Source of the DNA: Thermomicrobiales bacterium
GTDB lineage: Bacteria; Chloroflexota; Chloroflexia; Thermomicrobiales; UBA6265
NCBI GenBank assembly: GCA_041390825.1
Contig: JAWKPF010000006.1
Location: forward strand, 124,001-188,000
DNA: 64,000 bases
Direction: 5' to 3'
Made by a program: the position numbers and the translations under genes. Positions 37,454-47,459 of this stretch are shown in pieces. The notes under the pieces are model-generated. The model made no database searches. It was not told the DNA's origin and was given only the letters and a program-made list of their open reading frames with translations. Each line of letters opens with the position of its first letter. Within the stretch, counting starts at the first letter, position 1.

Positions 37454-38577
37454 CTGGTGACGGTAGTGGACAGCGTGGAGTCTGGCGGAGCGGCCACCGC
37501 GAATCCCGGCTCGATGGCGGCAAACGACCGTTCGTCCTGCCATTGCCGCACCGCATCGGTTTGCAGCAGGTCGCGCTTCTGGCTCCGCACGTCGATCGCG
37601 CCAGAGGTCGGCAAGATGAGCTCGTAGCCAGCGGTTTGGTGCTCAGGCAGGCGCTGGCCTGGCGCCATGACCGCGAAGCCGATCGACACATCGAGACAAT
37701 CCGCCCCGGAGACGAAGTGCTGGCTCTGCCCAGCAACCGAGACGACGACGCCCGGCGCCAACTGGCGCGGCTGGTTCGCGGTGGAGTCGACCGTGGGTTG
37801 TTCGATGGGAGCCGTGGACAGTGTGAGGATTCTCCCAGGCGCATCAGTTTCATTGGAAATCGAGACCGCTCGATCCGCGGCGATCAGCATCGATTCCCCT
37901 GCCTCGAGCGTACGTTCCTCCCCGTCGTAGCGCACGGAGAATCGCCCACGATCTCCCACGACCAGCGTGTCGGTGGTGAATGCCGTTTGCTCGCTCGCAT
38001 ATGCGTCGAAGTCATGACGGCTCAGCTTGATCGTTTGCATTCCGGCGCTGGCGCCCCGGAGCACAACCGGCTCCAGGGACCGCAATGTGGTCCCGGCGTC
38101 CTCCAACACGATGCGTCCTACGATCCATTCATCCCGCAAATACAGCAGTTCCCGCTGCAAACGCTCGACAGGTGGCAGCGGAATGGCGCCAAACTCCCCC
38201 GGCTCCGCATCCACCACCTGCACGACTGCCAGTACCCACCCGCGATCGCTCGTCATGCGGATCGGAGTGAACTGCCGGTGCGGAAAGGTGCGCGCTTCCT
38301 CGACCGCCGCGCGCATGAAGTCCGCTCGGGTCAAGGTTCGCTCGATATCCAGCCGCTGATCGGTAAACTCGGGCGCGAGCAAAGTACCGAGCCGGTCATC
38401 TGACGGATCCTGACCGAGCGCGTCCAACGCCTCGTAGAAACGCTCCGCCGTGCGCTGCTGTGCTTCCCATCGGGGTCCTGTGTCGTCGCTCGACTGCATC
38501 CCGGCCAGATAGCCACCGGCAAGTCCCACGAGCAGGACCAGCACCACAATCACCAGCGCTCCCAACCGAACCATCAT
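37369..38577 (-). CDS. Membrane-anchored cupin-like protein (intact member)
   Basis: 402 residues. One N-terminal helix (LVIVVLVLLVGLAGGYLAG), an SnoaL-like helical part (AERFYEALDALGQDPSD, LLAPEFTDQ, LTRADFMRAAVEEA), then two beta-barrel segments: FTTDTLVVGDRGRFSVRYDG with EAGESMLIAADRAVSI, and SIGFAVMAPGQRLPEHQT with GYELILPTSGAIDV. No catalytic residues identified. It is the only unbroken one of three paralogues in the window (others at 23240-24441 and 27084-28281). Confidence 0.75.
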   Translation of the reverse strand: MMVRLGALVIVVLVLLVGLAGGYLAGMQSSDDTGPRWEAQQRTAERFYEALDALGQDPSDDRLGTLLAPEFTDQRLDIERTLTRADFMRAAVEEARTFPHRQFTPIRMTSDRGWVLAVVQVVDAEPGEFGAIPLPPVERLQRELLYLRDEWIVGRIVLEDAGTTLRSLEPVVLRGASAGMQTIKLSRHDFDAYASEQTAFTTDTLVVGDRGRFSVRYDGEERTLEAGESMLIAADRAVSISNETDAPGRILTLSTAPIEQPTVDSTANQPRQLAPGVVVSVAGQSQHFVSGADCLDVSIGFAVMAPGQRLPEHQTAGYELILPTSGAIDVRSQKRDLLQTDAVRQWQDERSFAAIEPGFAVAAPPDSTLSTTVTSQEPAEFWIFTVVSSGGCSSSGRSSDRD

Positions 38578-38607
38578 GACGCTCGCTTTCCGGTCGAACG
38601 GACAAGG

Positions 38608-41193
38608 CTATCGCCCGCGAGGCGCGTGCAACGACGCCCGTTCATCCAGAGGTTTTTCAGAGTCAGCGAGATTGCTGATCGGCGGCAAGCTCCCGCTGCC
38701 AGGTTCCGCGACGGTTGCTTCCAGCCGCGGGTAATCGATTGCGAATTTCTGGAACCGATTCATACCCCAATCGGTTGCATAGACATTCCCGAGCCCATCG
38801 AGCGCAACGCCCGTCGTCCCATCGAACTGGCCGAGTTCGGCCCCGCCGGAACCCACCCGCTCCAGCAACGTTCCATTCGGGTCGTAGATGCTGAACGAGC
38901 CACCGAAGGCATTGATCTGCGCGACGAAGAGATTGCCATCTTCGTCCACCGCGATGCCGTTGATGCGGTAGTCCTCGCGGGTGAGTGCGATCGTCGTCCA
39001 GGCGCCATCGGCTTCCAAACGATCGACTTCCTGGGTGTCTCCATCAACAACATGGAGACGGCCATGATCGTCGACCGCGATGCCATTGATGCTCAGGAAC
39101 GTCCCGGCTTCGAACGGGTCGTCACCGACCGGTTTCCCAAGGGTTTCCTGATATTGGCCATTCGCGTCGAACCGCTGCACATCGAGCCGGAGCCGATCCC
39201 CGACAAAGATGTCGCCATTCGGCGCAACCGCAACATCGCTCGGGAACAGGAACGCTCCCGCTCCACGCCCTTCTGAACCGACGATCAGGTCGGGTTGCGC
39301 GCCGCTCGCCGGGTACGCATAACTCGTGCCTGCCGCGCGGATCGTGCAACAGGCGTTCGCCATCCACCCGAACGCGCTCGCCGGAAATCGCTGTACCCGG
39401 AAGTTGGCCGCGTCCACAACATAGAGCGCCCCAGAAGCATCGAACGCGATGTCGCACGCGTTGCCGAGCGGAACATAGCCATCCATCTCCGCGGTCTCTT
39501 CGCCGAAATCGAACTGCCCCGGCTCGGAACCGTGTGACCCGAACTCCCGCAGGAAGTTCCCTTCGGCATCGAAGATCTGCAGCCGGTCGTTGGCCGTATC
39601 GCACACCCAGACCTCGCCGGATGGGGAGACCGCGATACCAGTTGGATTCTTCAACGCGTTCGGACCGCCCGAGCTCTTCCAAAGCGCGGTAACGGGACCC
39701 TCCGTTGCTGACGCTGTCTCAGCCAGCGGAGCATTCAGGATCGAGGGAGCCTCTCCTCCGATGGCATAGACGGAACCTGCACGGGTGGCGATGAACAACC
39801 GCTCACTGGTAACCGCGGGCGCTCCCTGAGCGACTTCATCCAGCGGAAGGGTCCACTGCACATCACCCGTTGCCAACTCGACTGCCGTCAGCGTGCGGTC
39901 CTTGCCGGTCAAGTAGATGCTGCCCGCACCCGTGGACATGTCCCCGGTCAAATCACCAAGCTGCTGGTTGACCCACACAACTTCCAGCGTATCTGGGTCA
40001 TATGCAATGACCATCTGCTCGGTACTCGCAATCAGCAAATCGTCTACAAACGCGAGGATCGGAGTCACTGTGGGATAACTTTCGAAACCGGTAACGTTCA
40101 CGGGACCGGTCGCGCCGGTTTCCCCATCCACGAGCAGCACACCACCCGCGACCGAAACCACCACTGCGTCGCCATCGACCAGCGGACTTCCGAACAGGCC
40201 GGGACCGGGATCGACCGCCCAAAGTTCCGCGCCGTCCGCTGTTGCCAGCGCGCGCAACATGCCGCCCGGCGTGGCGACGAATATCCGCCCCGAGCGCTCG
40301 TCGATCGCAAATGCCGGCGCGTCGGCAAACGGATCCGTGGCCCAGCGATCCGCTCCAGTCTCGAGATCGAGCGACCGCAACTGGTTGCCATCATCGACCA
40401 GGAAGATCGCGCCATCGACGATCGTTGGATCGGAGACCGCGACGAGATCATCCCGCTGCCAAATCGTTGCGCCTGTCTGCGCATCGAGCCCGAACAAGCT
40501 TGCCGTGGTCCCCACCACCACGATGCCCTCCCCGATTGCGGCACTTCCCGTGATCGGTTTGCGCAGATTCACGTCCCATCGCTGCATTCCCGTTTCGGCA
40601 TCGAGGGCATACATGTGATGCTCCCGATTGCCAATGAACACCGCGCCGTCGGCCACGACTGGAACGCCGTCGATGCGCCCATCGGTTTCGACCCGCCACT
40701 GCACATTCGGTTCGGCAATCGCCGGCGCGTCCGGATTGCTGTTGGTCTTGCCGGGACCGCCCCCGGACATCGTCCATCGCTGAGCGCCAGGCGACGGAGC
40801 GCCATCGTTGCGCCGATCCAGAAAAAGAATCGCGCTGACGGCTGCGATCGCCAGCAACGCGGCCACCGCCGCCGCGAAGCTGCCCCAACGCCAACGCCTG
40901 GACTTCGGCCGCGTTTCGGACCGAACGGGCATCGGCACAATGGATGGCGCAACTGGCGCGGTTGGCTGCGCCGCTGCGGGAATCACCGATTCCGGCTGTT
41001 CGCTCTCCAGTAACCGCGCCCAGAGATCGTCCAGGAAGCCCGGCGCCGGTTCGGGCGCTGACGTCTGCGCGATCATTCGCCGGACCGATTCCATTTCAGA
41101 AGTCTCGCGACGCGTAGGCTGCTGGCCGGTGACGAGATCGTTCCAGAACGCATCCAGGTCGAGTTCCAGTTGCGGCGTCGCGCGATCAGACAT
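38608..41193 (-). CDS. Membrane anti-sigma-like protein with PQQ and NHL propeller regions
   Basis: 861 residues from the Met at 41193, which overlaps the sigma-factor stop by eight bases. The cytoplasmic first 100 residues (LDAFWNDLVTGQQP, PGFLDDLWARLLE) resemble the short anti-sigma parts found beside ECF factors. A helix (AAAVAALLAIAAVSAILFL) follows, then PQQ-like repeats (YALDAETGMQRWDVN, FGLDAQTGATIWQRD, ATGDVQWTLPLDE) and, from about residue 490, NHL repeats (NPTGIAVSPSGEVWVCDTAN, VYATDWGMNRFQKF). The outside propellers probably sense a ligand or wall state and control the sigma factor; that link is inferred from the overlap. Confidence 0.8.
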   Translation of the reverse strand: MSDRATPQLELDLDAFWNDLVTGQQPTRRETSEMESVRRMIAQTSAPEPAPGFLDDLWARLLESEQPESVIPAAAQPTAPVAPSIVPMPVRSETRPKSRRWRWGSFAAAVAALLAIAAVSAILFLDRRNDGAPSPGAQRWTMSGGGPGKTNSNPDAPAIAEPNVQWRVETDGRIDGVPVVADGAVFIGNREHHMYALDAETGMQRWDVNLRKPITGSAAIGEGIVVVGTTASLFGLDAQTGATIWQRDDLVAVSDPTIVDGAIFLVDDGNQLRSLDLETGADRWATDPFADAPAFAIDERSGRIFVATPGGMLRALATADGAELWAVDPGPGLFGSPLVDGDAVVVSVAGGVLLVDGETGATGPVNVTGFESYPTVTPILAFVDDLLIASTEQMVIAYDPDTLEVVWVNQQLGDLTGDMSTGAGSIYLTGKDRTLTAVELATGDVQWTLPLDEVAQGAPAVTSERLFIATRAGSVYAIGGEAPSILNAPLAETASATEGPVTALWKSSGGPNALKNPTGIAVSPSGEVWVCDTANDRLQIFDAEGNFLREFGSHGSEPGQFDFGEETAEMDGYVPLGNACDIAFDASGALYVVDAANFRVQRFPASAFGWMANACCTIRAAGTSYAYPASGAQPDLIVGSEGRGAGAFLFPSDVAVAPNGDIFVGDRLRLDVQRFDANGQYQETLGKPVGDDPFEAGTFLSINGIAVDDHGRLHVVDGDTQEVDRLEADGAWTTIALTREDYRINGIAVDEDGNLFVAQINAFGGSFSIYDPNGTLLERVGSGGAELGQFDGTTGVALDGLGNVYATDWGMNRFQKFAIDYPRLEATVAEPGSGSLPPISNLADSEKPLDERASLHAPRGR

Positions 41194-41749
41194 CGCTCGT
41201 CCCTCCTCGGTCCGGAGCGTCCTGCAAGACCGCCTGCAGTTGCAGCACGGCGCGACGCTGATTGGTCCGCACCCATGCGGGCGAGCGATCGAGGATCTGG
41301 GCAATCTCCGGGCTGGTCAGCCCGGCGAGCCGCAGCTCGATGATCCGGCGCCGCGCCTCCGGAAGGTTCGCGATCGCCTGGCTGAGACGGGCCGCTTCAT
41401 CGAGCTGAATGACCTGGGTGTCCGGCCCGGGAGCCGTATCGACCATCTCGGTCACGTAGGGAAACGCGCTGGGCAGCCGATTCGCCCGGTGGAAATCGAC
41501 GATGACGCGCTCGGCAATGCGAAACAACCACGCCGGCACCGATCCCCCCTGGAATCCTGCCCGGCCCCGAAACGCCTGCTGAAAGGTTTGGCTCGTGGCA
41601 TCCTCGGCATTTTCGACACTCCGCAGCCGGCGATAACAGTAGGCATGCACCTGCGGCGCCCAGGCACGATAGACGGCTTCGAAGGTATCGACCTCGACGA
41701 TCGACCCCGCCGTCCGCATCGCCTCCGAGCTGTGCAGCTTCTCGGTCAT
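41186..41749 (-). CDS. ECF RNA polymerase sigma factor
   Basis: 187 residues from the Met at 41749 (an earlier in-frame Met at 41857 would add 36 residues with no sigma homology). Region 2: YRAWAPQVHAYCYRRLRS with AEDATSQTFQQAF; region 4: LPEARRRIIELRLAGLTSPE with IAQILDRSPAWVRTNQRRAV. It directs RNA polymerase to a specific regulon. The adjacent overlapping gene encodes its probable membrane regulator. Confidence 0.88.
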   Translation of the reverse strand: MTEKLHSSEAMRTAGSIVEVDTFEAVYRAWAPQVHAYCYRRLRSVENAEDATSQTFQQAFRGRAGFQGGSVPAWLFRIAERVIVDFHRANRLPSAFPYVTEMVDTAPGPDTQVIQLDEAARLSQAIANLPEARRRIIELRLAGLTSPEIAQILDRSPAWVRTNQRRAVLQLQAVLQDAPDRGGTSDV

Positions 41750-41947
41750 CAGCGTTTCGCCTGTGAACACACCGGACCCCACGAATGCCTGGGACTCAAT
41801 GCTTCTCGCTCTACAAACGTGGGAATTCGCAGAGTGTGACAGGTCCGCGCCCACCATGTCGGGTCATGTCAGATTCGGCGCGCCACCAGCTTCGGGCCGT
41901 ACCATTGCGATTGCGGTCACGTGACCGCATCCATGGAGGCACGCAAA

Positions 41948-42193
41948 ATGGCTATCGAGAAACGAAACGACGTCTATCCCAACGAAGGCGAACGCAAGTA
42001 CGGCGACGTCCAATTCGCCGATCCCACCAACAAGAAGTACCCCATCGACACCGAAGAACACGTCCGCGCCGCCTGGAGCTATATCCACATGCCCCGCAAC
42101 GCCGACGAGTACAGCACCAAAGACCTGGAAACCATCAAGAACCGCATCCGCCACGCCGCCGAGAGCTACGGCATCCACCTCGAGCCGGAATAG
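41948..42193 (+). CDS. Small conserved protein (DUF6582-like)
   Basis: 81 residues from the Met at 41948, preceded by GGAGGC. KYGDVQFADPTNKKYPID and EEHVRAAWSYIHMPRNADEY with RHAAESYGIHLE are typical of a small conserved family seen in actinobacteria and chloroflexi, sometimes next to phage capsid or stress genes. No function known. It is cytoplasmic and charged. Confidence 0.75.
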   Translation: MAIEKRNDVYPNEGERKYGDVQFADPTNKKYPIDTEEHVRAAWSYIHMPRNADEYSTKDLETIKNRIRHAAESYGIHLEPE

Positions 42194-42528
42194 CCCCCGT
42201 CGTCCCGACCGGAGCCCGCAGGCGGAGTGGAAGGACCTCTTGCTCTTCCAGGACCCGGTCTTCCTCCACCATGGAGCGGCAAGAACATGACCACGCTATC
42301 GAAGCAACGTCCCTTCAGGACTGGACGATGGGCAAAGCACGCTCAGTCCCGGAGGGACTTCGCTCTGTGAGCCCGGGGTTTCGACTCCGGGTGGGGCGTC
42401 GGATCGGCTCACTCCCCGGGTCGACCCGCTGCCTCCACCTATCCCCCGTTGACGACCCCACCATTCCCCCGCATACTCACGCAACCGAACCAACCCAACC
42501 CCACGCACCCGCGGAGTCGTGCCCACTC
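42194..42528. other. Gap with dispersed-repeat copies, no gene
   Basis: Bases 42200-42235 carry gaccggagcccgcaggcgga, also present at 56215 and 56349. A second element around 42340-42410 (cccggagggacttcgctctg, then ggggtttcgactccgggtgg) is another hairpin-type repeat. No gene seen. Confidence 0.5.
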
Positions 42529-43420
42529 ATGGCAACCGAATTCAAAGACATCGAATCCCGCCTCTGGAAGGTGGCCGACACCCTGCGCGCCAACTCCGGC
42601 CTCCGTTCCTCCGAATATTCCACTCCCGTCCTCGGCCTCATCTTCCTCAAATACGCCGACACCCTCTCCGCCTACGACGACCTAATCGAAAACAACACCC
42701 GCTGCGTTACCATCCTCGAGGAAATGGCCCAGCGCCTCTACCGCGAATGGTTCGTCCACTTCCGCTACCCCGGCCACGAATCGGTCCCCTCGTCGAAAGC
42801 GAGCTGGGCTTGATCCCGGAGGGGTGGGAAGTCAAGCCGCTGGGAGACCTAGTAAAGACACAATACGGCTACACAACATCGGCAACGGAGAAACCAGTCG
42901 GGCCCAAGTTCTTGAGGGGGATGGATCAGCAAGTCGACGTTCATCGACTGGGATCGCGTCCCGTACCGCAAAATCGATCCCCAGCAACTTCCAAAAGTAT
43001 CCTCAAGCGAGGTGACATCGTGCTAATCCGTATGGCAGATCCGGGTGCTGGGATAACGAGAAGGACACCAACGCGGTCTTAGCCTCGTACCTGGTTCGCT
43101 TGCAGATTGGATTGTCTCATATTTGCCGCCGTACTACTTGTTTTACTTCTCTTGCTTTCTGATCGCCATCAGGATTACATCGGCGGAGCCAGCTCCGGAA
43201 CAACACGCCAAAGTGCGAGCGGCCGTTTTAACGGGATTAGCGATCACCATTCCATCTCCTGACATACTCAATCGCTTTCTGAGGAGGCGTGCTACTCTCC
43301 GAGCCATTTTGAAAACACTCGAGATCAACGCGACAATAGAGAAGACCCGCCGATTGCACCTGGCTAGGCTGTTCACTCCTTGAACGACCCCCTCGTGGTT
43401 GACAAAACAGGATGCATATC
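42529..43420 (+). pseudogene. Fused remnant of type I restriction hsdM and hsdS
   Basis: The ATG at 42529 starts MATEFKDIESRLWKVADTLR and LGLIFLKYADTLSAYDDLI, the N-terminus of a HsdM methylase. After about 55 residues it continues straight into NTRCVTILEEMAQRLYREWF and FRYPGHESV, the central conserved region of HsdS specificity subunits. A shift near 42800 leads to SELGLIPEGWEVKPLGDLV, then ILKRGDIVLIRMADPG and broken pieces (SDRHQDYIGGASSGTT-like). So nearly all of hsdM and the first target domain of hsdS are gone. The protein would be inactive. Confidence 0.85.
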
Positions 43421-44170
43421 CGAATATTGTGGACACGTACGTAATTGTCAACCGAGGTGAATCGTGAACGAGATCGCAATCCAAAGGCTGTTGAGGAATA
43501 CGTCACGCTCGACCTGATAGCCGCTATTCGAGCCTCCATTGAGTCCTCGTACTGGCAGCGGACGCATTCGTGGCGCAGTATTCTGAAGAACCTTATTGGA
43601 AGACAGTATTGGCCCCAAGCCCGCCGGGCGTTCAGAAGCCAACTGGCCGGGCTTGTGACGAAGGCCCCCAAGATATCACAACGGAGCTGAGTATGAACTC
43701 AAATCCGGTCTGCCGTGCCATTCTTCGGCAAGGCTTGGACCTTTCGTTCTCGTTCAATGCACTACGCGCGGCGCAGACTCCCAAGGCGCGCTTCTTCGTG
43801 AAACGCTCGCCCAAAGCTCACAGCTGCTCTCATTCTTCCCAGAATCTGGTCCGTCATTACTTCCTAACGAATTGGACCGATTTTTGGGATCGTCACGCAT
43901 CACCCTAGCCGCCAGGATCCATTTCGTGCAGCCTATCTGGATCTCCACATCCCGACCCGGAATGCAGGTAGCGAACTTGCTGTTTCACGACCTGTTGCTT
44001 AGAGAGAATATGTTACTCGATCAACAATTGGGTTGTGGTTGCTTCCGGGAGCCTACCTTCGGGCTACGACTGAGAAGATTCAGCGAGGAAATCTGGTTGA
44101 TGTCCACTGGCGTAAATGGGTTTTCGAGCCACAGACTTCAGCAAGCGCGGGCACTACGGAAGTAGAGAGC
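43421..44170 (+). other. Lower-GC unassigned stretch, probably decayed coding sequence
   Basis: Plus-strand pieces such as VEEYVTLDLIAAIRASIESS, GLDLSFSFNALRAA and LDRFLGSSRITLAARIHFVQ read like protein but no family was recognised. Base composition is visibly more AT-rich than the surrounding chromosome. It lies between the restriction remnant and the ImmA/IrrE remnant. Confidence 0.4.
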
Positions 44171-45230
44171 CAAACGCACGGGCTACCTTGACCGGCTTGA
44201 GCCCAGAGATGATTTCTTCGATATGAGCGAGATCGGTTTTTCCAACTGCTGATTCACTTCTCATGCTTTCCGGGTTGCGCTGCGGATGCCACCGATTTCT
44301 TCCTTCAGATCCGATTCAAAGCGGAAAGCAATCTCCGGTCTTTCGGTCGATGGTGAGCACGCTGGACACAATAGCGCGACAGGTCAGGTGCGTATCTTGA
44401 GCTGTTGGAAGAATTCACGGTCGCGGTTGACTCGATCGTGGAGCAAGCAGATTGCACGATCCCGTCTTGGAATGAGTTAGGCAAGTTGGATGTACTGTCC
44501 CCCTGGCAATCGAAGACGCTGCTAGCAAGACGTGAGGCAACACTTTTCGGTTGGGATCAACTATTCCCGAATTTATGAACCTGCTTGAGGCAGAGGAGTC
44601 TCACAGACAGCTATTCTTGGCTGACCGCGAATTAGATGGGCTCTCGCAATGGAATGGCGACAGAGCGTACGTTGTCCTTAACAATAGCAAGTCTGCCGCT
44701 CGCTCAAGGTCTGATCTGAGTGCATGAGCTTGGCCATTTGTGCTCCATCGCCATGTGGAACAGGTATATGTGCGTGATCGAGAGTCATTCAAGAAGTTAG
44801 AACAATGTGTCACATTTGCTGCTGGAGCTTTATTGCTTCCGGCTGAAGAGTTTGCTAATGATGTTTGGAGTGGGACACTTGAGGAGTTCGCTTCCACCCA
44901 AGAGCAAGTGGCAGGTGTCAGCGCAAGCGATGTTCGACGGGCGCACGATTTAGAATTGTGACCGAAGAACACTATCTTCGATTGCAGAAGGCAATCTCGA
45001 TACCGGAAGTGGCGTGCAGGAGCCGCTGAGGATGTGGTCTGGCGAGAACGCCCGTCGCTGCTTTCGCAGGCAGTTCAGGTTGTAGTTGCAGCAGATGCGA
45101 AACGGGAGGGAGCGAATCCTGGAGTCTCATTCTGTTTGGCCCGGAGATACTCGACTCTGACCAAGCATAGACGCCAGCGTCTTCCCGCCTGAGTGGAACT
45201 GGATAGTGGTGCCATTGCGTTCAGGCCAGT
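44171..45230 (+). pseudogene. Broken ImmA/IrrE-family metallopeptidase
   Basis: Fragments in order: RSGAYLELLEEFTVAVDSIV, LDGLSQWNGDRAYVVLNNSK with SAARSRSDLS, HELGH in a neighbouring frame (zinc site), VLHRHVEQVYVRDRESFKKL, FAAGALLLPAEEFANDVWSG, GVSASDVRRAHDLE, then YLRLQKAIS-like and RPSLLRQAVQVVVAADAKRE. This is the C-terminal two thirds of XRE-ImmA/IrrE proteins, which cleave repressors. The HEXXH helix is separated from its flanks by shifts. An N-terminal HTH was not found. Confidence 0.75.
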
Positions 45231-45287
45231 GTAATAGACATCCCGTGTCTCACTTCAGAAAGTAGAAAGCCTCCGAGCAGTCGCTCA

Positions 45288-45365
45288 CCTATTCCGAAAA
45301 CACCCTCGTCGAACAACCAGCCATCGAGTTTCTTCGCCGCCCTCGGATGGCAGACCCAAATCCAC
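45288..45365 (+). pseudogene. hsdR 5' fragment, copy A
   Basis: About 78 bases closely match the start of the hsdR remnant at 47464 (encoding ENTLVEQPAIAL-type sequence), with indels. It is a partial duplication of the 5' end of a type I restriction endonuclease gene. Confidence 0.75.
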
Positions 45366-45601
45366 TGCGGAGACAGAGTCAAATCTGGAAGCGGTCTGCC
45401 ATTTCAAGGAGTTTGAGCCCATGGTTTCAACCTTGGGTTCCCTGATTCCAGAATGTGCGTCAACAGGAGAAAGCCATCGCCGGCTCTGTGGGACGGCGAA
45501 AGATCTACTTCTGCACGGTAGATGAGACTTCGACAAGTATGAATTGGTCTATGCTCACGGTCAATCTGACCTTCCGGGGCGTAGTCCCGGGACGAAATGT
45601 C

Positions 45602-45751
45602 TGACTACTCCGAAAACACCCTGATCGAGCAACCGACTATCGCGCTTCGCCGACCTCTGATGGCAGGCCCAGTCCTGCTTGGACGAACTCTGCGGGCCCA
45701 CCAATCCTCGGCCGCGAAACCTGCAACGATGCCGTCCTGACCACCTTTCGG
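45602..45751 (+). pseudogene. hsdR 5' fragment, copy B
   Basis: About 150 bases match 47464-47615 (YSENTLIEQPTIALRRP-like, then CLDELCGPTNPRPRNLQR-like after shifts). It is more diverged than copy A and is followed directly by the Schlafen-type remnant. Confidence 0.75.
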
Positions 45752-45821
45752 CTGTACTTACCCACTGAGATCCAACTCGATCATCCTGCAGCTCGACGGG
45801 CAAGTCGCGCATCGTTGCGTC

Positions 45822-47150
45822 ATGAACGAAGCAGACCTTCTCCAACTCGCCGCCGGCGGCGAATCCGAAGCATTGGAATTCAAGGCGTCCACGGCCGAAC
45901 TAGATTCCGGGTTGCAGTCCGTCTGCGGAGTCCTGAACACCGGATCGCCCGGGTTCGTCTTCTTCGGCATTACCGATGGCGGCGATGTTCGCGGGCAGGA
46001 GGTCGGAGACCAACACTTGAACGTGTCGCAAATGGTGTTCGCCGCATCGAGCCAATGACGGATATCAGCATCGATACGGTGAGTCTGGAGAACGGTCGCG
46101 CTGTTGTGATAGTCGCGTGCCCAGCGTCAGTGCGCACGCATACCTTCGGCGGTGTTCCCTACCAGCGTCTGGGCAAGACCACCTCGCGCATGCCCTCGGA
46201 CCTCTATCGACAGCGGATCATCGACGAAGCGCACCGTTCCGATAGTTGGGAAAGCCGGCCAGCCGCCGGTTTCACACTCGCTGACCTCGATCATCGCCAG
46301 ATCGTCATGACGGTCGAAGAGGCGATCCGACGGCAACGGCTGTCAGATCCACTCACGCGTGATATCGAACCGCTCCTTCTTGGCCTGGGTCTGCTGAAGG
46401 ATGGACGCATTCTCAATGCTGCGATGGTGTTGTTTGGCAAAGAAGATCGCCTTCGTGTCTCGTATCCGCAATGCCTGCTTCGCCTGGCGCGTTTTCGAGG
46501 CACGACGAAAAGCGAGTTCCTGGACAATCGGCAGTTCGTTGGAAACGCCTTCGACGTGTTCGCTCGGGCGCAACAATTCTGGATCGATCATCTGCCGGTC
46601 GCGGGCCGCATCGTTCCGAATCTCATCGAACGAATCGACGAACCGCTCTATCCCACCGCGGCGCTCCGTGAGGCAATGGCGAATGCAATCTGCCACCGCG
46701 ACTATGCCGCCATCGGGGGAGGCATCGATCTGGCGATCTACGACGACCGCCTGGAAATCACCAGCACCGGACCGCTGCGGTTTGGCATAGCGATCGACGA
46801 TCTCCTGGCGCCGCACCAGTCGCGCAGTTGGAATCCAGTGATTGCGCATGTCTTTACCGGCAGGGAATCATCGAATCGTTGGGCAGTGGAACCCTGCGCA
46901 TGATCGATGGCTGAACCAATCGGCCGGTCTGCCCCGCCTGAGTTCGTTTCCACTCCCACATTCCTTCACGGTTCGGATTCCGCCCAACCGCGTCTCGCGC
47001 GCCAAGCCGCGTCGATACGGACTTGTCCCCTCTCTTCAACAAGCCATTCTGGAACACACTTGCGGAGCATGGGCCGATACCTTTGCGGGAACTCATGGAT
47101 CTGCTGTTGACGAAAACCTTCCGCGCCGCGTACTGTGCAGACAACCGCAG
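45822..47150 (+). pseudogene. Broken Schlafen/AlbA-type ATP-binding regulator
   Basis: Start MNEADLLQLAAGGESEALEF at 45822, an AlbA_2 domain (ALEFKASTAELDSGL, NTGSPGFVFFGITDGG). A shift near 46015 moves to LERVANGVRRIEPMTDISID and VVIVACPASVRTHTFGGVPY, the GNxxxx and 'R.G' blocks, and on to a GHKL-like HATPase_c_4 region (LYPTAALREAMANAICHRDY, DDRLEITSTGPLRFG). More shifts after 46850 scatter the C-terminal winged helix (LQQAILEH, LRELMDLLLTKTFRAAY). These proteins are annotated as RecG-like or DNA-binding regulators and often accompany defence genes. Confidence 0.8.
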
Positions 47151-47293
47151 ATACTGAAGATGTTGGGACTCGTCTATAACGCAGGAAAGCAAGAGCATCT
47201 CGGTGGTTGTTAACGGGAACGGTTCGGGGCCGGCAATCCGTCCACTGCTCGCGGTCGATCAAATCTGTTCGAGACACGCTCGCTCCGGTTACC

Positions 47294-47340
47294 AATCCGT
47301 GTGATTCCGTGTGATTCCGTGTGATTCCGTGTGATTCCGC
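47294..47340. repeat. Short tandem repeat, 10-base unit
   Basis: tccgtgtgat is repeated about 4.6 times in a row, with a related isolated copy near 47380. It lies just before the hsdR remnant. Period 10 and no spacer sequence exclude a CRISPR array. Confidence 0.85.
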
Positions 47341-47459
47341 AGATCTCGCAGTGAGATGGTGTGAGATTCGGTGTCAATCCGTGTGATTCCGCGTCGAACT
47401 CACTCCAAATCCAATACTATCCTGGAGCGACAGAACCGCACAGGAACAAAGGTCCCGGG

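Noticed and set aside
38626..39276. 216-codon plus-strand frame opposite the sensor gene
   Set aside because: It has no motif and is antisense to clear NHL repeats.
47294..47340. Possible iteron origin of replication
   Set aside because: Direct 10-mers alone, with no DnaA boxes or replication gene nearby.
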